From Paragordius varius (lineage: Eukaryota > Nematomorpha): 64,000 nucleotides of DNA. Made by a program: the position numbers and the translations under genes. The stretch spans positions 1,364,001 through 1,428,000 of the forward strand of contig OZ176054.1 of NCBI GenBank assembly GCA_964247055.1. The letters run 5' to 3'. This document shows, piece after piece, positions 50,001-62,000 of this stretch (its first letter is position 1; every line of letters begins with the position of its first letter). The notes under the pieces are model-generated. The model searched no databases, was not told the origin of the DNA, and saw nothing but the letters and a program-made list of their open reading frames with translations.

Positions 50001-52261
50001 CATTTTCGTACTGTAGCAATTGTAAATTTTAATTTTTTTATATTATTTGTAAATTCTTATCACTATATTAAGTCTAATTGAACAATTTTGAAAAATGTTT
50101 TTGAATTGCTTGGTTTCAACATATATCTTTACATTTCTGGTCGAGATTTATTTAGTTCACTAACGCTAATTGAATTTATTTTCCATTTTTATTAGATTTT
50201 TAGCTGAATTAATGCATCGAATGGAGCCAGCGAAATCTATTAATGATTCAAGTTTGTTACCTTATATTATACAATTTACTTAAAATATGACAAATTTTTT
50301 TTGTCCAAACATTATAATATACCATTCTACAGTTCAAATTAACCCTCGAACAATTCAGATTCACCCTAAAATAAATTTAGTGTTTTGTAAGATGAAAATT
50401 AATATAATACTAAAAAAATAAACTATGCCATTAAGATATATTTCATATTAATGATGAGTTATATTAAACCGAAAACACTTTGAATTGTAAATGCTATATC
50501 ACAATCACAGGTAACATTCAAGACAAAACTGCCTCACGATTATTTCGCCAAAATAATGAAGCATTTATTCCAGCTTTTTTGGGGGCTTGTCCGCTCGGTT
50601 CTTTGGATTATTATAATGAATACTATAGCAACTATAATAATAAAAATGGAAGCAATCCAATAAATTTTATGCACCTCGAAAATAACTCAAACAATGGATT
50701 TGATCCTCTCTATTATGCCAACAACCACCATCCATCTAACAATATCAATAGCGCTCAACAAATGGTATTTAAGAATCGGATTAGAAATGGATTTATACGC
50801 GATAAACTTGCTAGTTTAGATCGGGCTTATACCATGGCATCAGGGAATGCAAACTACTCAGCCTTTGGTGCAATAAATCCCTATTCCCTTAGTAAAGAAT
50901 CTGATATTAATAATACTTGTCAACCAAATAAGTCGTCTAGTATGATTGGTGGCGATTTTTTATCTTCCCAAGAAAATTATGGGAAAGGAAATGGAAACCA
51001 GGAACCGGAAGATACAAGACCTGCAAAATTACTGTTTAACTCTGATCGAAATAAGTAAACCCTTTACTATATTGAAAATTTAAATGAGTTTGTATACTAT
51101 GGTCTAAATTTCTTTGTATAGAACAATTTCCATCGTAATAAATATTAATTATGTATAAAATGAATTTTGTTAACAAATAATAATTATAGCATACCTTATC
51201 GATTAAACGGGAAAATAGATTTGGTAGTTATGAGAATTCGATATAATAGTTAACATTGCAAGGAGTGGTGAAAATTGTATTAGCTTACAATTAAATTATA
51301 ATATGCATACTTGAAACTATCATGCTACTTGTGGGACTTATATATATATGGATATATATATAATTTTTAAGATTTCGCCTAAATCGAATTCCATACAATA
51401 CACCTCCCCATTACAATACTTTTCAACATTCATTTGGTACCTTGTTTGCAGAGTCTCCCGAATTTTATTCAAAGCTCTCAACTGAAACTCTTTTTTTCCT
51501 CTTTTACTATTTTGAGGTTTTTTTGCATCCATTATAATATAAATATTTTATTAATAAATTAGAGTAAAAATTGATATTATACCGATAAAAATTAAAATTA
51601 AAGGCAAATATTTTTAAAAAAAAAATATTGTTGACTTTTATAGGAAAATTTTTCTTTAATCTTGTTATGTTACTTATAAATTCAATTTTGTAAATTAATA
51701 GGTAATAAATTTAATTTGTTTTAATAAAATTTATTTTATTTTTTGCTTGTATAGGGCACTAAAGCACAATATTTAGCAGCAAAAACGTTAAAAAAGCTTG
51801 CTTGGAGGTTTCATACAAAATACTTGATGTGGTTCCAAAGACACGAAGAGCCAAAAACCATAACTGACGAATATGAACAGGTTTATTATATTGATTATCT
51901 AGAAAAAAATTCTTCCGTAATATTACTCAACCCGAAATTACGAGAAAATTTTTTGATTGCCCATATTTAACTATTTTAAATAATTTTTAATTAATTTATT
52001 CATAAAATAATTAATGTAATCACACAATACTTTTTATAAAATCCCAATTTAAGTTAAAACAGACTTTAATATAGACAAAAATCATTTTATTGTGGATTAA
52101 TTCGTTGTTTATATCATTAGTTATATACTAGTATAATTGATAAATATTTTATATTGTAACAACAGGGAACATACATTTACTTTGATTATGAAAAATGGTG
52201 TCAACGCCGCAAAGAAAATTTTACGTTTGAATACAAATATTTGGAGGACAAAGAGTTGTAG
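44089..52261 (+). CDS. CNOT3: CNOT3, CCR4-NOT complex subunit 3
   Basis: Scaffold subunit of the cytoplasmic mRNA deadenylase complex. Exons: 44089-44113, 44137-44204, 44281-44463, 45895-46656, 46738-46836, 47141-47254, 47328-47433, 47873-48042, 48361-48459, 48858-49818, 50511-51054, 51372-51516, 51755-51880, 52166-52261; phases fit, giving about 1,165 residues (human about 750). N-terminal coiled-coil: [93 protein letters not shown]. Then Ser/Asn-rich central exons, LGACPLG, and the NOT box: [63 protein letters not shown], ending YLEDKEL. A Ser/Thr/Asn-rich insertion interrupts the coiled-coil in exon 4. The donor at 49818 was chosen by phase (an alternative at 49855 does not fit the next exon) and is the weakest junction. 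Confidence 0.95.
44464..45894. other. CNOT3 third intron
   Basis: A 1.4-kb AT-rich intron; no exon or repeat recognised. The other CNOT3 introns over 300 bp (46837-47140, 47434-47872, 48043-48360, 48460-48857, 51055-51371) also look empty. Confidence 0.55.
50320..50497. mobile_element. MITE with 21-bp repeats, copy 3
   Basis: A shortened copy (about 178 bp) with ends TACCATTCTACAGTTCAAAT and GAATTGTAAATGCTATA and single worn repeat units. The core (TAAACTATGCCATTAAG) is inverted relative to copies 1 and 2. It sits in the CNOT3 intron before exon 50511-51054, and its right end is about 14 bp from the splice acceptor TCACAG. Confidence 0.75.
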
Positions 52262-53740
52262 AAATTCTTATCACAATGCGCTCGTTTCAGATGCAAATAG
52301 CCAATATCTTATATTCTTTTAAAAATTTTTTATATGACGATATGCATTATTTTTGAATAAAATATGCTAAATTATATATTGCTCTTTATATTTGTTATAG
52401 TATATCTAATTTAATTAAAGCGTTTAGAATATTAATGTAATTGTAAAAAGAAGAAATATTCATATTAATCTCTACCGCCTTTTTGTAAGCAACGTTTTAT
52501 TTAATTCGAAGCTCAAACTGTAAAACATTGACTTTTCCTCACTTAAAACTAAAGATTAGGTGGATGCAAATTCTTTATACGCATTTTCTCTTTGGAAAAA
52601 ATGGCTCATTAGTCGCATCGACCCTTTTTCAAATTTAATTATTATTAAAATAAATTTATTTAATATTTGATTTTTTGGATAATAAATTTTTTATTTATTA
52701 GTAATAACCTCCAGTTAAAAATAATTTTTAATTTATATTTCTGGCTAATTGAAAGGGTTTGCAAAATCTGTACTATCTTTCAACATTATTACTAAAAAAT
52801 ATTAAGCCAGTTATATAAAAATCGAAACAGTGCATTATGAACAGCTTGAGCTAATATGATTGTACCCGCTGTTTATTTAAATGATCTCACTTTGAGGGTG
52901 GTCACTCTAATATATTGAATATTTAAAATTATTGAACTATGTACACTATTCATTCTTTTGACTTTTCGACCATTAACGGTAATCAATCTATAATAAATAT
53001 AATTATACCTAAATTTATTAAAATTATTTTAGAAAAGGAATTAAACGGGTCTTTTTGCATTAAATTTAACCGATATATATTTAACTGCTTCTTGGCTAAT
53101 TTGTCTTAAAGTATTAGGAATTGGTATCAAAATTTTTCCGGTAACCAAATTATTCGAATGCCAATATTTAATTAAAATCAGATACAATCCATTAAAATTT
53201 GCTTTAATAATCGAAAATTTATCGTAGAAACCTAAATTAGGGTTCGATTTATGAGGACATTTTCTTTAGTATAACTGTTTTTATCTATTTAAAGGCTTGA
53301 AGGGATCAATTTTAGACGCCATCTCTTGTCTCTACGCTTTCTACATTTGCTTTACCCTTTATAACTATCTAGGGATTCGGCACGCACATGTTCGTAACAA
53401 GATATATTTTGTTCTATTCTTCTTATTTCATTTCTACGGCCAATAATGATTAGAAAAATGCACTTTTACATGCCTAATAATTTCAAAAACTTATTAATGT
53501 TGCTATATCATAGTTAATTGCTAAAGTAATATGGAGTGTTTTTTCGAAACATTCAATAAATGTTGTGATGTTCTATATTTTTACTTGGATATCGGATAAA
53601 TTGACATGTCTCTACATATCATGTATAGTCATTAGTAATTACCGTTTAACTAAAGACGTCAGTAAAAAGTATGCAGAGATTAGTTTAATACAGATGTAAT
53701 TTCGTTTATCTGACATTAAATTGCAACCCACAATTTAAGT
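52262..53740. other. Intergenic region downstream of CNOT3
   Basis: AT-rich sequence, probably starting with the CNOT3 3' untranslated region. No gene recognised. Confidence 0.5.
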
Positions 53741-53744
53741 CCGA

Positions 53745-54650
53745 AGGTAACGGCTCATTTTCATTATTTATCAGCCATGTCGATTTTTTATTCGAACATT
53801 TGCAGCAACTTATTACATCGGGTAAAAAAAAGACTCTTGAAAGTCATCTGCTGGTATGAAATGGTGAACATGCTCTATCGATTAAAGCACGTGAAACATG
53901 GTTTCGAAAATTTAAAATCAATGTAAAGAATGGGCGCTCTGGTTGACCACACAATTGTCAATACGGTTAAATGTAAAGTTCATTGGATGATGACATAACA
54001 CAAATTCAACGGAAATTGGCAAACAACAATTAGTCAATGCCTACAGGCAATGGAAAGACCAATAAACTTGTATACCCAATCATTAACACCGAGACTAAAT
54101 TGGTTCGGCAAGAAAACCATGGTTAATGTATATTGGACTCAGTATTTATGAACTTTAGGCTATCGCCAACAAATGATTAATTTAAACCAGTGATCTTTGA
54201 ACCGTGGCCCTAACAGTGCTTTTATGGCCCCGAATAATTTATTAAATATTCTGAGGTACTTATTTCGAGTATAAATATTAGCAATTTCGCGGCCCCTGAG
54301 GAAGATAAATATTTTTTGTGGCCCTTTAATTTTTTTGGATATCTTTGATAAACCATGCATTAATCGAAGAACGACAGGAATGGGCCAGAAGACATATCAA
54401 CTAGATTTTTCTACATGAGAATGCCATACACAGCAAAACTATAAAGACATCATAAAATCGCTTCGATGGGAACTTCTCCTGGACCCGCCGTAATCTGTTG
54501 TGGCGGCTCACGCTTGTACAACAATACTTCAATAATTAAAAACGTTGGAAAAAGGCTTAGCGAATAGTCAGCAAAAGACAATGCTGGTACGGCATTCATG
54601 AATTACCTGAGAGATGGGCGAAATGTATATAAGCCGATGAACAATATATT
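53745..54650 (+). pseudogene. Decayed mariner, copy C, split by a small hAT-like element
   Basis: Plus-strand remnants. N-terminal part near 53870-53945: GEHALSIKARETWFRKFK and NGRSG (the mariner helix-turn-helix end and the RSGRP block). C-terminal part after 54365: LHENAIHSKTIKT (compare HDNARPHT) and, near 54590-54640, GIHELPERWAKCI, the best kept mariner motif in the window. Between the halves a foreign element occupies about 54190-54360. Several stops and frame changes; long dead. Confidence 0.85.
54190..54360. mobile_element. Small hAT-like insertion inside mariner copy C
   Basis: Left end CAGTGATCTTTGAACCGTGG, interior with GGCCC and GCGGCCCC motifs common in hAT MITEs, right end (inverted) CATGGTTTATCAAAGATA. 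It interrupts the mariner between its N- and C-terminal blocks, so it is younger than the mariner. No clean 8-bp duplication could be read, so borders are approximate. Confidence 0.55.
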
Positions 54651-57340
54651 AAATAAAATAAATAATTTCAAAATTATATTTTATTATCAGCAACCGGTAA
54701 AAATAATGACTGCAGCTGGTAATGTTACATATAAAGTATTTTTATTAACACTTGGATACCACACATTCGTTTTAGTCCTTCGATTTAAATTGGGATAAAA
54801 ATCCCAGGCCTGTTTAAAATTAAATTCTTTAAAAAATATGGAAGGAATCGAAACTATGGCAAAATTTTGCACTTATATAACATTAATAAACCGAAATACA
54901 TAAAAATATTCAAAAATACTTGATATTACTTATTTTAAGCTAAAACCTAAATATAAAAATTTTGACAACGTGACATGTGTGCAATGATAAAATTGAAAAA
55001 TAATACAATATTAACCGCTTTTTTATCTCTCTATATGTTAGATGTAATTTAAATAAAAAATTAGCTTTAATTTTACCCTTAAAATTAAATGAGACGATAT
55101 TTTGCAAAAATTTTGTAAAATAAAATGGCGTCGAAGCTTGACATGGAACATTTTTTTCAAAACAAAATTTTATTTAGATATTTTGGCATATTTATATAAT
55201 TTTTATTAGGATAGTAGCATAAATTTAAATTGGGACCGTTTCCTTCAGTAGTTTTTTACAAATCATAACTCAAATTTAGTCTGGGGTATTTAGATACCCC
55301 AATTTGAATTGAAGTGTTAAGCTTCATTATGTCAACGCGCGGAAGGCACATCATATTTTGGTTTAATTATTGAGCGAAGGATTGGCGCTGTTCATATAAT
55401 CTATTATTCAAAATTTTATACTTTAACTAGGGATAGACATAATTTTGTTTTAGTTTAAAACTAAATTATTAATTTTATTTTCTTACTTTTGCTGTTTTCA
55501 TTAGTGCAACGTGAGCTTCATCGCCATACTAGTCAATTTTTATTCAGCGTTTAATATCATGGGACTTAAATGGTTTGAAATATTTTATCATAGTTACCCA
55601 TTTAATGTCATTTACATTGTTTTATGTTACAGTATGTAATTATATATTGCTAGTTTTTCATTTATTGCCAAATAGCATGCGCAGAGAATTATTATTGGCT
55701 TATAATAGTAAAAAGTGAAAAAAAGAACTATATGCCAATAATACTATCCTTTGAAAAATCAGTAATGTATATTTACTTATACTGTATTTTGAGGCTTCCC
55801 ATATTTCTCATTTTTTACGTTTCCTCTTGACATCCATTATACTAAACTGGGGTCGTAATTATATACAGCATTTATATGTAACGCATAATATTGAAGGAGT
55901 TGATATCATTTACAAAATAAAAGATTACAGTTGAGTGCCCACCCATTTTAATGCTGTTAATATCGATATAAAATCACCATATTCATAATAATCCATAAAT
56001 TAAATATTTTATTAATCATTTGTACAAAAGTTTTTTTAAATTTTATAATTGGACGAAAAATGTGTCCTGCTCAAAGTTAATGAGTCCCTGATTAGGCTTG
56101 TTTTAAATTTTATAAATATAAAACTTAAGAGTAGATCTATCTATACAATGGTGTTAAATGAGCTACCATAGAGCTATTTTTAGGGATAAAATTACTTTAA
56201 ATCCGACTGCATTTTATATGTATACACCGGCCCTTAAATGTGTTGAATATAGCTGTCAATAACATACCATTTTTTAGAGTTTCTCTATGGTTTTGTTTAA
56301 AGTACAACTTGTTTGATAAACCACTTATTTCTCAAACTAAACGTGTTTGATAAAAACAACTTTTATTATCTGTATAAAAGTTAATAAATAAAAACTCTGG
56401 CAATTACAAGTCCACTGAGACTTCTATAAAATCTGATAAACCAGTTAAAAAGTACCATTGTATATGTTCCCAATAACACAACATGGTTAGTATGTCAACT
56501 ATATACATTCAATATTAATAATTGTATTTAAGTTTTTTTAACAAGATGCGCACATGTGAAATCGATAAATAACAATACAATACGAGAATTTTTATGGTGG
56601 ACAGATATATTAATGGACATAACATTGTGATAAGAAAAAACAAGATTTATATTTTCATTTTTTTGAAAAAAAGTTATCTCACGTATATAAAAGATGAAGA
56701 TTCATTTGTGTGATTGTTTTTAAAGATTTTCTTTCTCCATTGACTTTTGCTATACACTTCCAAATCTTATGTGTTATGTGTATGGATATGATAAACTTTT
56801 TTTAGCTAGCTCAGTACAGCAAAAACAATTACAACATATTAAAAATCGTTTCGTTTTTATCCATCTATTCTTAATGGAAAAGAGAATGTACAATACGTTT
56901 ATCTATCTATCTATCTAACTATCTAATAGTATCCTCTTAAAATTCATAACGTGTGTTGTGTGCTATTAAAAATATAAACTAAAATTAATAATTTACACGA
57001 GAAGGAAGAACAAACAACAGAACAGAACACAACAATATTGAAATTAAATTATCTATTTATATAACATCTCTCTCTCTAAAAAATATTATATTTTGTACAA
57101 AACTCCCCCAACTAACAACTACTGCAAAGAATAACGCCTCTTCCTTTCTTTCCTCTCAATTGGGATGAAAATTCATATTATAAAAGCGACCATTTGAAAA
57201 TTCGGGACAATATATATATACATATATATTTTTTACATGCGTGCGAAAATTCAAAAATGAAATTGATTATCAATCACAATTAAAATCATTGAAAGTTGTA
57301 GCATATATGGTTAAATGTCAAATCTCTATGGTTTTATCCA
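54651..57340. other. Intergenic region before the neuregulin-like gene
   Basis: No coding exon recognised. Near 56898-56925 there is a TCTA microsatellite, and 57066-57075 is a short TC run. The last few hundred bases are likely promoter and leader of the gene starting at 57341. Confidence 0.5.
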
Positions 57341-59024
57341 ATGCTGAAGAATGTATCTTTATCGTCTACCCCAATTTATCATGACAAAAACTGTACAACG
57401 CAATTATTACCATCATTATTTTGTTCTCAGACAATAGGGACTTTGACAAAAAGGTATGTATATGTGAGAATTAATAAATTTTTTTGGTATGGCTTTTTTA
57501 TAAATAATTAATTATATATATATTAAATGTAGGTCTCAAAAAACTAATATTCAAGATTCAATAATCTTAAATTTTGGACAAAACTCATTTCTGTTGTTTA
57601 AACGGTTGAAAAGATACATTAATCTGACAATCATTTTATTCTTGCTTATATTACTGACAATGCAAAACGAATACAAATTTATCTCGCCGGTCAATGCTGG
57701 AGCTGATGCAATAAAAAGTTTAAATCGAAGTCCTCGCGATCTAGGTCACCCATCTTTAATTTTTAACCCAAAAAATATTTTGCCAATCGAATCGAAAAGG
57801 AGAAAAAAGTATGACATTTTGACAAACCGACAATCTTACCATCCCACACATACAATAGACAAATGGGTCAAACAATCAGATTACATAATTGTCGCAAAAT
57901 TTACCCCTTACCAAAACCATGATGCAATTAATGTCCAAAATATCCGAAAAAATGAGCCTAATACTTATCACCAATTCGAGATGTTTTTAAAAGCAAATCG
58001 TTCCCGACACACAACAACACTTTATCAATGTTTGCCTCTTAAAATCATTAAAATGCCATCATCAACATCATTTAATCATCAAAAACATATAAATCACCCA
58101 ATTAAAATAATGAACAATTTGTGGGTAAAATCTAAATTTCGTTTGAATATTATAGCAAGTGGTCCTGATAAAACTTTAAACAAGTCACTCTCCATAGATC
58201 CTCATTTACGCTATATACTCTTTTTGAAATCAACTACCTTAAAAACAACTCACCCTAAACGAACCATAAATCGTAAAAATTATTCGACAGATCACTCGGC
58301 AATCTCGAATATCACATTTAATTTTAACCATATTTTTACATTAAATGTCCAACCGTTAATATATAGTCGTCAAATTAAACAACGGATTCGTTCAATATTC
58401 ATCTCACAACGATTTTGCGGTAAAAATATTTTTTTACTGATTTTTTAAAATAAACCAACCCATTTTTAAATACTAAAAGCGAAGGTTTTTTACTATTTTT
58501 AGCTTTAATCATAGTTGTTATAAGCCCACTTAAACTATATCTTTTAATAACTTTAAGTCGAAATTTAATATTTGTCATGTCACAATTAACATTAATATAA
58601 TTAATTATATAAGCCTCGAGCATTTGATAGTTTTTGGAAAAAACTAATTTTTGCCGAAATTCTTTCATATGAAGGAAGGCTCACTCGAAAGAAAGAAAAT
58701 TGTTTGATGTAGGTAGTTAGTTTGTTGTTTTTTTTATACCGTTATAGTTTCTAATGTTCGTTCTTCATAATTTAAATTGTATTTATAATACATTTTCGAA
58801 TTTTAGTAAAATAAACCAATAAATTACTGATGCTATATATATATATATATATATATAGATTACGTTTTTAGAAAATATAAAAATAAAATAAATTCAAAAA
58901 GCTTGTACCAAGTATTTAAATTACAGAAACATATGTGTTGAGGAGTCAACATGCATCTATAAATTGGAATAACACACATTATTTTTTTATGAAACCACTA
59001 AATTAAAAATCGTTTTTATATATG

Positions 59025-59074
<50 letters not shown>

Positions 59075-62000
59075 TTCTCTAATATATTCTGATCGCAAAT
59101 ATTAATGTATTCCTATATATAAATTTTAACAATCCATTTCTTCTATTTTAATTTTTTGAAATTAACTAAAAGCCCCCACGCTAATTAAGTTCGTATATCA
59201 AAACAGTTGTGGCTATAAATATTAAAATCTATAATATTATTTAAATTTAAAAGATGAATTACAAGGTTAAAATCCTAATTAAAACTATATTTATTTCGAA
59301 AAAGAAAACACATTTTCCCAAACGTTTTATCAACATTATCAGGTCCGCCTTTATAACCGCAAAAATATTCATTCAATCATTCGAATTGAATTGGCCCCAC
59401 ACCTTATATATGCCATTGTAAATAGATAAATTTAGTCAAAATTATTTGAAAAATTAAATTAAAAAGTGTAATACATAAGTTATGACGTGGGTGAATTGAT
59501 CACAATAATTTATTAGCCGAAAATCTGTCATAATCGTCGCTTTTTTATGTAAAAGGAACTGCCATCTGCAAACATGCATTTTTAAATAATTTAAAGCAAA
59601 AAAAATAGTAGGGTTTAATTGTCTTTTAAAATATCATAATATGCGCAATTTTATTATAAACATTTATAAATAAATTTGATTCTTAGCTGCATAGGATCAA
59701 TTTTACAAATTGGTTTCTTTGGATTAATTGTTTTAGTGCCAAAAAAATCACATTTTTATCGAACATTTTTTTGAATAAAATTAAATATGGAAAACGCGCC
59801 AATTAACTTTTATTTTATCATAAAGATAATACTTAACGCAAATTATTATAAACCTTTTTCTACTAGGTAATTTAATCATTTACAATAATTTCAAGCAAAG
59901 ATGTTAAAATAAAAAAACTTGCTATTATGCGGTAAAGATTTCAATTTTTATTTTAACCATCCTACATTTGAAAAATATATAAAGTTTACCCAATATTTGA
60001 TTGGTTGGTTTCTCCTAGTCGAATTTGACTTTATGGATAAAGTGTGCACTGTTGATTCCATTTGTTCCTATCTTTTACCAATATATTCAAATCATGTCAT
60101 ATTAGTCTGCTGTTTTATCATATCTAACCATCTCATATGTGGCCAGCTTCGATTTCCTTGCCCTTCTACCTTTCCAAACATTATGTCTTTCTCTATGGAT
60201 TTGATATGTTAATATTTATGTTTCCATAAATCATCTCCAAGATACTTGAATTACGGGGTATTGTGTGTTTAGCTTTCAATTACTAATTCTGTCTCTGCAG
60301 GTATATCCAAGCATCTTACGCCAACGGCTCTTTTCAAAGCCATAAGAGATTTTTTGTTTCTATTTTAAGACAACTCCTTCACCCATATGTGGTGACAGGA
60401 AGAACGAAACAATTACCTTGTTTTAAAACTATTATTTTTCCATATTTTTATTAGTTTTGTCTTCGTCTCCTTACCCAATCATTTTTTCTGATGTCAGGTG
60501 TATAAATTTATCCTCGAACGTTTTAACACAAAACATGTGAGTTAACTACTTCTATTTTTCCCCTTCCATTACAATTACAGGCTTGTCAAAATGCTTAATA
60601 TTTAGTTTTAGGGTTGTGCATTGTCCTCGAATCTCATGTGTTAGTTTAAATCTTTTACATTTTTAGTTATATGTGCGTCTGAATATTTTTACCATATATA
60701 TTTCTCCTTTTCATTCTTATGTAATGTTTAATAGATAAAAGGATAAAAACCCCTGTTTGACCCCTTTAGTCGAAATTTTTTCTGTGTCACCCGCTGTTGA
60801 TCAGATAATTGATGTTTGTTCTGGTTATAAGGAACCATCAATATTAACAAGTGCGACGATACCCTTAATTGTTTCAAATATATCGTGCTTAAAAAATGAT
60901 CCAGCCAGCAAATTTTCAATAATTTGCACCAAAGCTGAATTATGTTATAATTTTCACAAAACAATAGAATAATTTATTATCTCGGTTTGTTATACCCAAA
61001 TTCGTTACAAATATTTTTGTACTATTTGGCCTTTATTTGGAAAGGAAATTAATCAGTTAATTATCTAATATAAATTTATTGGCTTCCACACATTTCCCCT
61101 GTTTCTCATGAATTTTGTGAATTCACATTCGTCAAACCTTTTTTTCGACGAAAGTGCTTCTCTACAAGGGTGCGCCTCATTAATGGAAGATGTATTAATC
61201 AAACGGCGCCAGGTCAGGAGAGTAGCGGATGCGTTAAGACGGTGCATCTTTATGCCGGAAAATAACTTTGCCATGTTTTTGGCTCATTCCGGACTTCTCG
61301 ATAATGCATGGAAATTAGTATTTGATGGTGACAGCGTTGTGTATAAACCGTTTCACCGGGCTTTGGAGGTTTTTAATGCACAATAGCTGTATGGTCTTGC
61401 CAAACAGAAAGATTGGTCATCTTGCCACAGCGATTTAGCTCTGTGGATAGAAAATGTGGAAGACATGCTATTTTCCGCATTAAATTAACAAAATAGGCCA
61501 ATTCTCATCACCCGTCTGAGCAAAACTGATTTTTTTCGTGACGTATGTAGAATTTTACAAGACACTTAACGATTTTCGATTTAATGATTATTCGAATTGT
61601 GGGACTCATTTACCGAGTTTATTATTTTTTCCATTACCCGTACACATTTACTGATTGTTTATTGTGATACAAGTAATTCTGCCAGTTGCCGTTGATTGTG
61701 ATTTTTGTCATCAATAATAATTCTTGCATTTGATTGCCTTGTCTGGTCTATCAGATAGCCCACTCTCTTTCAGATTTAAATCAAAACTTATGTTAACCAA
61801 ATGTTTCTGCCACCAAACGACGACTTTTAACAGCCTTTTTTTTCCGAAAGAATTATCAAAGCAATCCGTGCCGCAAATGTTTGCTATCAGACATAACATT
61901 GCTTAATGATAAAAATAAGACCCTAATATGTGGAAGACTTAATTGTGTTAATTTGTAGTTTAATGTCCTATGAATGAAATGGCCTAAGTTTAAAATTATC

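Noticed and set aside
51338-51532. Minus-strand open frame of 64 codons starting [11 protein letters not shown]
   Set aside because: It is the antisense of the CNOT3 exon 51372-51516, whose plus-strand reading ([14 protein letters not shown]) is the conserved NOT box.
59025-59087. Long (AT)n run as a replication origin or matrix site
   Set aside because: Many similar simple AT runs occur in the window; there is no further evidence of function.
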